Assembly (NCBI GenBank): GCA_020747015.1
Contig: JAGTJM010000023.1
Span: 124,001-188,000 of the forward strand
Direction: 5' to 3'
Length of the DNA stretch: 64,000 nucleotides
From: Pyrenochaeta sp. MPI-SDFR-AT-0127
Taxonomy: Eukaryota; Ascomycota; Dothideomycetes; Pleosporales; Cucurbitariaceae
In this document: one piece after another, positions 55,230 to 64,000 of the stretch
Numbering within the stretch: the stretch's first letter is position 1
Layout of the letters: each line of letters begins with the position of its first letter
Position numbers and translations under genes: made by a program
The notes under the pieces: generated by a model
Databases searched by the model: none
What the model was told of the DNA's origin: nothing
What the model saw: the letters and a program-made list of their open reading frames with translations, nothing else

Positions 55230-56961
55230 TTACATAAAATTTGGAATAATGTTGCGAGAGCTCAGCACCAAGTTGATCTTGTGGACGTACTCGAGACTTC
55301 CGTCAACCTCGAGATCGTGTTGGATCCAAGCAGACTGAATCAGCCCCTTGAGTCCCAAAAAGCTATTGATATATGGCCTTTGCTCTATCCTTGTAAAAAG
55401 AGCGAGTAGAATTAAACGATCTTCGTCCGTATGGGCCTCACAACCGAAGATGAATAGCGTGAAGTGAGAAGGACATTCACGAAGTTGGATGAGGATTGCT
55501 TGTGCCTGTATTATCCACTTGCCAATCTTCGCAGACTGACCCGAAAAATTTCTCGACACGCGCTCGAGGTAGACCAAGGCTGCTAGTCGGGTCAATTCCA
55601 GGGAGGCTGAGTCGCATTGGGCCTCTTCCCCGTGCTCTGAAACAAGAGATACATTCTCAAGTCTGAAGGTGAGGTTATTCAAAGATTGTTGGTACTCGGT
55701 CGTATGATAGTGTGGGTTCGACGAAGATAGGATTGTCTCAAACACTTCGGCAAGGAGTTGCATAACGGGATGAGCATGAATCTCTATAGTCGGAATACTC
55801 TTAGCAAATGAGTCACGCATAATAATGTACTGCAAGGCGCACAATTCAGAGCCGTTCGTGCTGAAACCGAGCTCCTCTGCAGTCGATTTTATCGATTCTG
55901 TGCGCCAATGTCGAAGGGTAAAGCGAGTTAAGACGTCAAAGTAGTAGGCCCAGCCGAATATGACTGAGGTATCGCTTCCGGGTGGATGTTGCTTTTGCTG
56001 CATAACGTGAATGACCTCTTTGGCACCACATATGTGTCCCACCCATCCACAATCACCTAGAGGACTCTGCTGCATCTGAGTAAATCAGCGCGTGCTCGAA
56101 ACACAAGAGCTTCAAATCCTTACCTCGACTACACAGAGGAGCACCCCGGCGATGACGTGTTCAATACCTGCATTGGCATCTATTTCTGCTCCCGTAGCTT
56201 TCAAGAGTGCTTGAAGTGCAGAGTACTTCATTCGAGCTGCAGATGCTAGGTCGTCACCACGGTGATACGATGCGAGTGCTAGAAGTGACAGGAGCACGGC
56301 TCTCGATGCCTTCGTACGGTTCGACAACGCCGTTTGCAGCAAAATTCTATGGATAGTCTTCCGATTAGAGCCTAGCATTGGTAGTATATTGATGACCACT
56401 GTCTCGACTATAGACGGTCAGTACTTCATTCGTGATCTTTCTCCTCCAACGAGTACTTACAGTAGGATAGGAGCTCCATATCATCAGAAGTCGGCATCTT
56501 CTGTATTGACGGCATATATTCATCGAGGATATTGGGTATGACAAGCTGTTCCTTTCCTGTACGGTCTCTTGCTTCAATAGCATCATCAGCAGAAGCCCAA
56601 ATACTATCAAGCCTGAAGTACCTCTGCCATCGCTCCGAGAAGACACGAGATGTAGACGAATGTCCGTCAAAGACACATTCACCCATTGTATCGAATGCTG
56701 TTGTACTGAACTATAGCCAACGGTTGAAGTCGTAGCGTTGAATAGTACTTGCGTTCGATCAGGTTCATGCGGCCATGAGAGACGAACTCCGTATCCACCG
56801 CATGCTCGCTTCGACTTTGCACATCTCAAACAACATGGAACAGTTCGATCGCATGAGACCTTTCGATCTATGGAAACTTATCAGTACTGCTCACAATGCT
56901 ACTCTCAGGTGTCTGATGACAAACCTTTACACGTCCAACAACCCCTTTTGGGAGTAGTCAT
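55230..56961 (-). CDS. Zn2Cys6 transcription factor with fungal_trans_2-like domain
   Basis: Five exons (56961-56925, 56867-56749, 56710-56461, 56407-56124, 56075-55230) give 511 aa. The first intron lies inside the zinc cluster. Splicing gives MTTPKRGCWTCKDRKVSCD then CCLRCAKSKRACGGYGVRLSW, a full six-cysteine cluster at residues 8-36. The second intron is only 38 bp, the shortest in the window. The rest is helical with a fungal_trans_2/DUF3468-like layout: TVVINILPMLGSNRKTIHRI, ALSNRTKASRAVLLSLLALA and AGVLLCVVE. The C-terminal exon has KIGKWIIQAQAILIQLRECP. It is nuclear; the target is unknown. It is divergent from a short-chain dehydrogenase gene, a frequent regulator-enzyme arrangement. 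Confidence 0.88.
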
Positions 56962-57722
56962 GCTGCATCCAATGCCTACGAAAACACGCAGTGTATGTCC
57001 ACTGCTGGTAGCGTCCACGCATATAATGCATGAAATCCCGAAGCCATTCTGTCAGATGGAAAGATATGGCGATGAAGGAGCAACTTGGGGCGGCAATCGT
57101 GCTGTGAAAGATGACAAAGGAAAGTGGGGATGACGAGGCCACCCGTCAGCCCACCAAGAAACTGTATTGGCAGTTAGCGCCACCCTAGTCCCAATTTTGA
57201 CTTCAAGCAACTATCTGCGAGCGCTTCGCGTTCAATGTCAGCTGCATCCTGAGAGTGTAACCGATTTGCTTATGCACTAACAGAATTAGTCCAGGTTCGG
57301 ATGATATCTAGTCCGCTGTTGCGGCGGACGTGCGTTATCTCCATGGAATCTTCTAAGCGCCCAGGCACTGTGCTTGACAAGTTCAGGTGAAGGACGGCAT
57401 GAGCAAACACTATGCACAGGTCAAACATGAGGTTTCGCAGTCGCATGCCTTTTGGGGATTAGCATGAGTCCGTTGGTTTACGCCCCCACTTTCTCAAGAG
57501 AGCATTCTGGTCAAAGTTTGCGAACCTTCGCTTACAAGTGAGGTCATACACTCACAATCTCCGGTCTCCAGATTGCAGGACGGATGACTCTTCATCGATA
57601 TAAAGACGTTGACAGCTTCTGTTCCCTAGATCACTCAGCAAAAACGCCTTCCATTCATAACAATTTTCAAATTCTCTATACTCCCAAGACGCACTCTTCA
57701 AGTAACAGGACAACTAATTGGC
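56962..57722. other. divergent promoter, regulator/dehydrogenase
   Basis: 760 bp between ATGs. It includes a CGG-rich spot near 57315-57330 (TGTTGCGGCGGACGTGCG), a possible zinc-cluster half-site region. Confidence 0.4.
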
Positions 57723-58755
57723 ATGCCTTCATATCTCATCACCGGCGCCTCAAGAGGTATTGGAGTAAGTGTTGTTCAAACATCTCAAGTTGAGCCACCA
57801 TGCTAATGTTTGCTGCAGTTCGCCTTCCTAGAAAATCTCTCAAGCGTCCCGACGAACACAGTCATTGGCCTTGTTCGCAACACAAGCGACACAAAAGCCA
57901 AGATTTCCGCGTGGAACAGGGCCAATGTTCACCTTGTTCAAGGCGACCTGAATGACTATGAGTCGTTAAAGGTACTTAGAAAATCTGAACAATTCAGGAC
58001 TTCTTGACTAATGTTGTGGCGTGAAGGCTGCAGTTGACGCTACTGCTAAAATCACTGGAGGAGGCCTCGACTGCCTTATCGCCAATGCTGCCATAGTTTC
58101 TTCTGAGTCCGAATTTGAGGCACTCGGAAGTCTGTAAGTTACGATAGAAGCTTTCTGTGGGTAAGACTCTAATACAAGATACCTCCGTGAATAGTGGCAG
58201 AAACCCAGTCAAACTCGAGAACGAGCTCATCGGAATGTTCAGAACCAATGTCGTTGGGAATATTCATCTCTTCAATCTCTTCATGCCTCTCATTCTGAAG
58301 GGTGACATCAAGAAAGTCATCACGTTGTCTAGTGGCATGGCCGACCTTGAGGCAGTGAGGACTTTCGGCTTTGTTGAGGGTGGCGCTTATGCAATCAGCA
58401 AAGCTGCGATGAATATGGCTGTTGGGAAGTTCAGCGCTGAGTATTCTAAAGATGGCGTACTCTTTTTGAGCATCTGCCCTGGTGTGGTGGAAACTGGTCA
58501 TCTTTCCAACTGTAAGTACTCAAAAGACAGAACGTGAAATTCTCAAACGCTAAATATGCAATAGTACCGGAAGAAAAGGCAAAGGGGGCGATGGGATTGG
58601 TACAGAAGTTTCAGGTTTATGCCCCTCACTTTGCGGGCGCAGCTGAGCCAGAGGATGCAGTGAAGGATGTTCTAAACGTTGCTGAGAAGGCCAGCGTTGA
58701 GAATGGAGATGGTGGATCATATGTCTCCCACTTCGGAAACAAGCAATGGATCTAG
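57723..58755 (+). CDS. short-chain dehydrogenase/reductase
   Basis: Five exons (57723-57764, 57819-57971, 58027-58133, 58195-58511, 58565-58755) give 269 aa. The Rossmann motif YLITGASRGIG stands at residues 4-14. The chain continues VIGLVRNT, LVQGDLND and CLIANAAIV (N-A-A for the usual N-A-G), then VITLSSG and the catalytic YAISKAAMN (Y-x3-K), followed by CPGVVETG. The Arg after VIGLV suggests NADP(H). The acceptor before exon 4 has two in-frame choices six bases apart (58194 or 58200), which would differ by two residues. The substrate is unknown. It is divergent from the Zn2Cys6 gene. Confidence 0.9.
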
Positions 58756-58911
58756 GATGTGATGGAATATGTGCATTGGCTGGGTAGACTTGTACCACAG
58801 ATTGATATATACAACGAATGATGTTTTAATGAGAACTGACACCAGCTCGAGGAGTCAGCTATGACGCTTTCCAACGGCGAGTCAGTGGGTCGCTCTTGTC
58901 AATGGACCAGA

Positions 58912-59771
58912 TCAGAGGCATGTTCCCTCAATGGTCGAGGTAGCATTCTTGACGTATCCGTTCAAGAAACCACCGCCACCGCATTGCACACCCTTCACAA
59001 AAGCCTTTGCTACAACAGCCGCGCCAGCCGGGCTTGTGTGCGTGTGGTCGCTTGGGAAGAGCGCATCAACCTTGGCCTTGCCCAAAGTCTTGAAGATGTT
59101 TGCAGTATAACCGCCGTGGTCAACATACATGGCGTTGGAGCCCAGCGCTTTCGCAACATCCTTTGCATACGTGACAAATCGGTTCGGGGTATAGGCGAAC
59201 GAGCCCCCCTCCCATGGGTTGTTCGGCGTCTGGCTGCTTACAATGACTTTGGCACCCTTTGCGATGAATTTCTTGCCGGCTTCAGTCAGATACCAATTGT
59301 AAGTGCGGACGGTAACTGCTTGGCCATTGTACGTTGACTGGCAAACCTCGTTTCCGGTTCCAGGGCAGACGGAACGTCCATTATCAGTGGTTGACAACGA
59401 TCCACCATCGTTGTGGCCGAATTCCATAATAACGATGTCGTTGGCCTTTACGAGATTGGCGACCTCATCGAAGCGGCCCTCGACCGTATAAGAGCGGGAG
59501 CTGCGGCCTCCAATAGCTTTGTTGACTACAGAAAGAGACACTGAGTATGGGAAAAACACACCCCAGCCTAAAAAATGTTTTTGTTAGAGAATGGCAAGTC
59601 CTAACAGGTAATGTAGGGGTATGTACCAGTAGTTGCCCCATTCGCCCTTGCCATTGTTGAGTCTCCGGTTAGGTAGACTGTTGGCGCGCGTTTTTCGACA
59701 TGTCCACTAGGAGCACTGAATGCTGTTGCAGCAAGGGCTAGCAACGAGACGACGTGAGATGGAGACAACAT
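58912..59771 (-). CDS. secreted rhamnogalacturonan acetylesterase-like SGNH hydrolase (CE12)
   Basis: Two exons (59771-59627 and 59567-58912) give 266 aa. A signal peptide covers residues 1-19 (HVVSLLALAATAFSAP), with a KR cleavage site soon after (HVEKRAPTV). The SGNH blocks are complete: VYLTGDSTMA (Ser), the Gly of NKAIGGRSSRSYT, EFGHNDGG (Asn) and FPSDHTHTSPAGA with the catalytic Asp and His. This order and the DHTH box are those of carbohydrate esterase family 12, which removes acetyl groups from pectic rhamnogalacturonan outside the cell. Length is normal for the family. Confidence 0.92.
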
Positions 59772-60955
59772 TGCGAAAGGTCCAAGCGTTTGTTGATTGT
59801 ACAGTCGAGAGGCTCAGGAGATGATGGCTGGGATATGGACACAAGAGCGCCAACCTTCAACCTATATCAATCAAGCTCATCTTTGCCTCCCCTCTGGACG
59901 AATGGAAAATCCACTTGGCACTAAAGCAATTCCGCGAAATAACGTGGTCGGGCGAAATTGTTCCTCGTGGGGATCTCCATGAAACTGATTAAGTACCCCA
60001 GGATATATTAGCTTTGAACGCGGGGAAACCTCCGAAGGGCCTAGGAGAGCTAGTTCTGGCAAGAAAAGCCGGCACTATATTTGCGACTGCCGTAGTGGCA
60101 CAAGTTTCGGGATTATTCCAGAAAAGCTGCGGTGCATCTCCACCCGAGATGAGGACACCGGCCATCTGGACTAAGGGAACTCAAAACAAACAGGTCGACG
60201 CGTGACTTTCTGACTCAAAGTTGAGGAATCTAGAGGAGCTCGATTTGTAGCTGAGTCGTAATGAAAGGTGTAGAACCTTTTCTTGGTTATCCTTACCCCA
60301 GCACGGGAGTTCCCGGTCCATGCATTACCCCATCTGCAACAACATTGATTGCACAAATCCACATATCACTTGACCGGTTTCGTTCCATTCCCATTACTAG
60401 CTCATTAAATGAATCGGAGCCCCATTTCCACTTTTGACGGACACTTGATCATACGCGACATTGAACAAAGCATATCCACCGCCGATGCATGAGCCTCATC
60501 TCCGTTGCGCGAGTCGTGTGAAACATCCAGACTCGCGATCATACTGCGACCCGAAATCACGACATTTCGAGCCATAACGGCGAACACTTGTTCAGGCTCA
60601 CAATTTGTCGCTTCCTGCTGGCGAATATAATGCCAAGATGTTGTATATTGACGTAACACTATCAAGTCAACAACCTAAGACTGGCGTCTTAGACTCTAAT
60701 ACATAGCTTTCATGCGGCATAAATTACCACATGCGAAATGTAAGGACTTCCGTACAAACTGTTATTAGTATCTTATGGTCAACTCTCCTTGTTTTGGGAC
60801 GTTTTAGCAATGCGCAAGCTACCATCACTGGCTAACCAAGTCACTATGTAATATGTTAGTCAGCGACCCCACTTCAAGAACCCCATCTTGGCTGCCTAGC
60901 CTTCTCAGTCCTTGAATTAACAGCTTTTTGCATTGACGATTATATACAGAGAATC
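59772..60955. other. 1.2-kb intergenic stretch
   Basis: Divergent promoters of the esterase and HET genes; no gene, RNA or repeat recognised. Confidence 0.5.
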
Positions 60956-62980
60956 ATGGAGCAAGTCCCTTTGCTTGATGACCCATCGTTATGCCCAGGG
61001 TCCTCTCCTCCTATACTTCGCACCTTGGGCCATTGGCTTCTCTACAGTATCTACCTTATCGTGGTTATACCGATCCCACTAATCCTTTTTGCCGTCGTGT
61101 TCATACTATTCACAGGAACTATATTTCCTCTTTCTTTCATATTTGCAATTGTGGCTGTCATATACAATCTTGTGGCATTCTGCAGAGGAACATTTGTGCC
61201 CGAGTTTGAATACAAGCCACTCTCCGACAAACCTGACAGCATTCGTCTTCTCGAAGTCCTTCCAGGGGTGGGAACGGAACCATTCCGGTGCCGATTAATT
61301 GATGGTCAGTGGAGCACGTCCAAGTACGAGGCTTTGAGTTACACTTGGAACTGTGAGTTCGGGCGAGGGAGACGATTTTCTATCGAAGACAGAGTGATGG
61401 GAGTATCTCCGACTTTGAGCCGCGCGTTGGCATATTTACGTGACGAAAGGTGCGTGAGAACGTTGTGGATCGATGCTGTTTGCATCAATCAGAGAGATAT
61501 CGCCGAGAAAAACTCTCAGGTACGACAGATGCAGGAGATTTACCAGCACGCACAGCAAGTTGTAGTCTGGCTTGATGTGGATTCTTGGGCCAAGCCCGCA
61601 TTTGATTCGATCCAAGTCGCATTTGATTTGATCAAACAATCTCTGGACAGGAGCGAAACGGATAAAAACAACGTGTGGAATTCCAACGGCCCATGGATAG
61701 AAACTCTGAACATGGTATTTCGGTTGCCATATTGGGATCGTATGTGGATCATCCAAGAAGTCGCCTCCAATCGCAACGTCACAGTGCAATGCCGCCACTG
61801 CACACTTCCTTGGGAGTCCGTATGTCGACTTATTGCACTAGCTCCTTCGTCTCGGTATCTAGACTTCCCTGATGGTTTACAAGAGTTTGTTCAGAGAGTA
61901 GAAAATATCAGAGATGTCTCCTCTCCTGATCCTAAACACGGCCTCCTCGCCTTTACTCATGACTTTCGGTATTCAATGGCCTCGGAACCCAAGGATAGAC
62001 TTTACGCGTTACGAGGACTCATCAAATCGCCTCAAAATCTACCCAACATTGATGTAGATTACGCTAAACCTGCAATGGTGCTTTGGCGTGAATTCATCGA
62101 GGATTGCATCCACAGATATGGTTCCCTGAATGCACTTTCACTGGCTGATTCCCAAGAGAGCATCTGGTGGGGCAATGTGAACCCCACTTGGCTGGCTGAT
62201 AAATTCGGAGATTTTCAAATGTTTGAGAAGCGCGCGAAACTAACCGCAGTAAGACAACCGTTGTGGCTGGGAACCACCGAGGAAGGAAGTCTTTACTCTG
62301 CCTCAGGCGGATCAAAAGCAAGGTGCAGGACAAATCTGGCCGATCCGAATGTGATTGGCATTCAAGGCTTCGTTTATGACACTGTCGAAGAAGTTGGCGA
62401 TATTTTTCGCGTGACAGACCTTCAGGAGAAGCAGCAAGGCGTATTAAGACAGTGGAAGACACTCTCTCAAAGGCAGCTCCAGAATCCTAATAGCTTGGAA
62501 AGACTTTTCAACGAAACTATAACGGCGGGAGTTGAGGCTAATCATTCAAATCTATGCCAATTGGTACGTGGCCAACCTGAAAGCTGGCTCTCTCATGAAT
62601 TGGAGAGTGACCGCTGGGCTGAGATTGTGTCGGCCATCCATCCCGCCAGCAACCTACGTCGCCTTATTGCCACTAAAGAGCATCGCGCTATCGGTCTGGC
62701 ACACTCTCAGGCAAAACCTGGCGACCTCGTCTGCATCCTCCTTGGCTCCGATGTTCCATACATTTTGAGAAAATCAAAGCACGACGAAACAGGATTTTCC
62801 CATCCATTTCGGTGTTGGTTCATGGGCTGTAGTAGGCGGAAACATTTGTACTGTTGCATTCCCGAACAATACACCTTGGTGGGCCAGGCTTATGTGCATG
62901 AAATTATGCAGTACCAGGGTGATGTTGAACAGGATGTTGAGAATGCGTCCAAAGACTGGAAGGAATTCTTCGTGGAATAA
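60956..62980 (+). CDS. HET-domain protein with N-terminal membrane hairpin
   Basis: The protein has 674 aa in one exon. Two hydrophobic helices at about residues 25-50 (LLYSIYLIVVIPIPLILFAV) and 52-77 (GTIFPLSFIFAIVAVIYNLV) precede the HET domain. The domain is complete in its three blocks: YEALSYTWN near 122, VRTLWIDAVCINQRDIAEKN near 161-180 with QMQEIYQHAQQVVVWLD, and PYWDRMWIIQEVA near 259. The C-terminal 350 residues are the usual variable region, with GDLVCILLGSDVPYILRK and a Cys-containing stretch near the end. HET proteins act in heterokaryon incompatibility or related cell-death responses. An N-terminal membrane anchor is uncommon but seen. One unbroken exon suggests an intact gene. 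Confidence 0.92.
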   Translation: MEQVPLLDDPSLCPGSSPPILRTLGHWLLYSIYLIVVIPIPLILFAVVFILFTGTIFPLSFIFAIVAVIYNLVAFCRGTFVPEFEYKPLSDKPDSIRLLEVLPGVGTEPFRCRLIDGQWSTSKYEALSYTWNCEFGRGRRFSIEDRVMGVSPTLSRALAYLRDERCVRTLWIDAVCINQRDIAEKNSQVRQMQEIYQHAQQVVVWLDVDSWAKPAFDSIQVAFDLIKQSLDRSETDKNNVWNSNGPWIETLNMVFRLPYWDRMWIIQEVASNRNVTVQCRHCTLPWESVCRLIALAPSSRYLDFPDGLQEFVQRVENIRDVSSPDPKHGLLAFTHDFRYSMASEPKDRLYALRGLIKSPQNLPNIDVDYAKPAMVLWREFIEDCIHRYGSLNALSLADSQESIWWGNVNPTWLADKFGDFQMFEKRAKLTAVRQPLWLGTTEEGSLYSASGGSKARCRTNLADPNVIGIQGFVYDTVEEVGDIFRVTDLQEKQQGVLRQWKTLSQRQLQNPNSLERLFNETITAGVEANHSNLCQLVRGQPESWLSHELESDRWAEIVSAIHPASNLRRLIATKEHRAIGLAHSQAKPGDLVCILLGSDVPYILRKSKHDETGFSHPFRCWFMGCSRRKHLYCCIPEQYTLVGQAYVHEIMQYQGDVEQDVENASKDWKEFFVE

Positions 62981-63130
62981 GGGTATGGAATGCCTACGGA
63001 ATCAATCAACTTGCTCTCGTTCATCTATGTAATCAGCCCGCAGGCAAATGTTTGCCTACAGACTTTGGTACATTGTGCAGAAGAGCAGCGATGCAACGTC
63101 TAAAAGAATCATCATAAGTCGGCCGGCCGC
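62981..63130. other. spacer between convergent genes
   Basis: 150 bp, no gene. Confidence 0.4.
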
Positions 63131-64000
63131 TCAAGCCCTCACTGAGGGAGGTGCACCAAAATCGCCGATAACAAAGCCTTCCTCGTTCAAGTTCCTCTGC
63201 TCTTTCCACTCGCCACCATCCACCCTCGAATAGGAAAGATCAATCCGTCCCTTGACCAGATTAACTTCAATGTGGACATTTTGCACTCTAGACCTTTCGG
63301 CGACATGTTTACTCTCCTGACAGCCTCGAGTGAGTGGTATCCAATTATCAGGAGGCATCTCAGCCAACTCGATGCACTCTTCCATTTTTAGCCATTCCGC
63401 AGCCACCAACCCGGCACCGAGGGAGTCCCAGATACCCTCCCGACGTCTGCAATTTAGCAAAAGGGCGATTGCACGGCGGCGGATGATGGGGTCTCGACAC
63501 CGGCATGCAGTGAAGAACAAAGGTACGATTGGCGAAAGCTCAAATGAGGGCGAGAAAGATAGAGGGGCTCGCTCTGGCATCGAATTAACATTTATGCGAT
63601 ATTGCCCTTGAGCTGGGTCGACTTGTGGTGCTTCGTCTAAGCGGAACACTGTTGTAGACGCTACCAAAGGTACCGAGGATGGAGCTGTATCTGGACTTGG
63701 AGCTATCGGAAAGTTCTTAGCTGGTGGAGAGCGTCCTAGACCGGGCGATGAAGATGATCGAGAAGATGGTGAAGGATTGGGTCCTGAGGTTGGCAGGATC
63801 TCAGCGAGATCGACAAGAGTCCTGAAAGAGCCCACGAACCCATCCCAGGTCATTTCCGTCCTCATTCCAGCAATCGCTCCTAAAACAATGCGGCTCATGA
63901 CCGCATATATCTGCAACAGTATGTTTCCAGCGTAGATTTTAGGTTCGCCCTGTTCGTGCTGCGGAATATTCTGTTGATAATTGCGAAATGTGGTTTCCCA
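63131..64000 (-). CDS. 3' part of a fungal regulator-like protein, cut by the window edge
   Basis: The minus frame is open from 64000 to the stop at 63131, 289 codons visible with no start. The visible block FFTACRCRDPIIRRRAIALL then CRRREGIWDSLGAGLVAAEW is the C-terminal signature of a large group of Zn2Cys6 proteins of Pezizomycotina (R-D-P-x3-R-R, R-R-E-G-x-W-D-S). Before it lies a Ser/Pro-rich linker, and the helical stretch YAGNILLQIYAVMSRIVLGA belongs to the middle domain. The zinc cluster would be outside the window, so the DNA-binding part is inferred. Convergent with the HET gene. Confidence 0.8.
   Translation of the reverse strand, partial: WETTFRNYQQNIPQHEQGEPKIYAGNILLQIYAVMSRIVLGAIAGMRTEMTWDGFVGSFRTLVDLAEILPTSGPNPSPSSRSSSSPGLGRSPPAKNFPIAPSPDTAPSSVPLVASTTVFRLDEAPQVDPAQGQYRINVNSMPERAPLSFSPSFELSPIVPLFFTACRCRDPIIRRRAIALLLNCRRREGIWDSLGAGLVAAEWLKMEECIELAEMPPDNWIPLTRGCQESKHVAERSRVQNVHIEVNLVKGRIDLSYSRVDGGEWKEQRNLNEEGFVIGDFGAPPSVRA

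Overview
The window looks like nuclear DNA of a filamentous ascomycete (Pezizomycotina), probably a Dothideomycete. Genes are spaced 0.2-1.5 kb apart and broken by short introns of about 45-90 bp with GTAAGT-type donors and CTAA/CTGA branch sites. Typical ascomycete families are present: NST1, HET, Zn2Cys6 regulators, a fungal-only kinase family, Ish1 and DUF7053. The class assignment is inference from gene content and cannot be proved from the window alone.

Layout. 0-5.4 kb: an uncertain 3' gene end carrying a minisatellite, a one-pass membrane protein, a diacylglycerol-kinase-domain protein and a DUF7053 protein. 6.9-15.2 kb: a catabolic-looking group made of a six-exon Dal5-type transporter, a divergent class II aldolase, a secreted metallo-beta-lactamase-fold protein and a Zn2Cys6 regulator. 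15.2-20.0 kb: almost 5 kb without a convincing gene, ending at a TATA box in front of a small secreted protein with eight cysteines and a His/Lys/Asp-rich repeat tail. 21.4-33.7 kb: mostly housekeeping genes, namely an Ish1-repeat ER protein, a mitochondrial-type small protein, an F-box-like protein, a two-TM protein, Zrg17, an RBR ubiquitin ligase, an intron-containing tRNA-Phe and an L-type cyclin.

34.6-40.3 kb is the most unusual part. It holds a tandem pair of paralogous proteins of unknown family with a C-x2-C-x8/9-C-x3-C motif, an AT-rich RIP-like island, a small two-exon gene broken by an in-frame TAA, and a protein-kinase-like gene that lacks its 5' end next to a 31-bp-stem hairpin element. 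40.3-54.5 kb returns to conserved genes: a CSC1/DUF221 channel, phosphoacetylglucosamine mutase with two micro-exons, NST1, Rho2 and mitochondrial ribosomal protein mL40. 55.2-64 kb is accessory again: a Zn2Cys6 regulator divergent from a short-chain dehydrogenase, a CE12-type pectin acetylesterase, a HET protein with a membrane hairpin, and the 3' part of another fungal regulator running off the right edge.

Exon structures were built by hand from splice signals and reading-frame continuity, and each complete model closes in frame. Family names come from recognised motifs, not from a database search.
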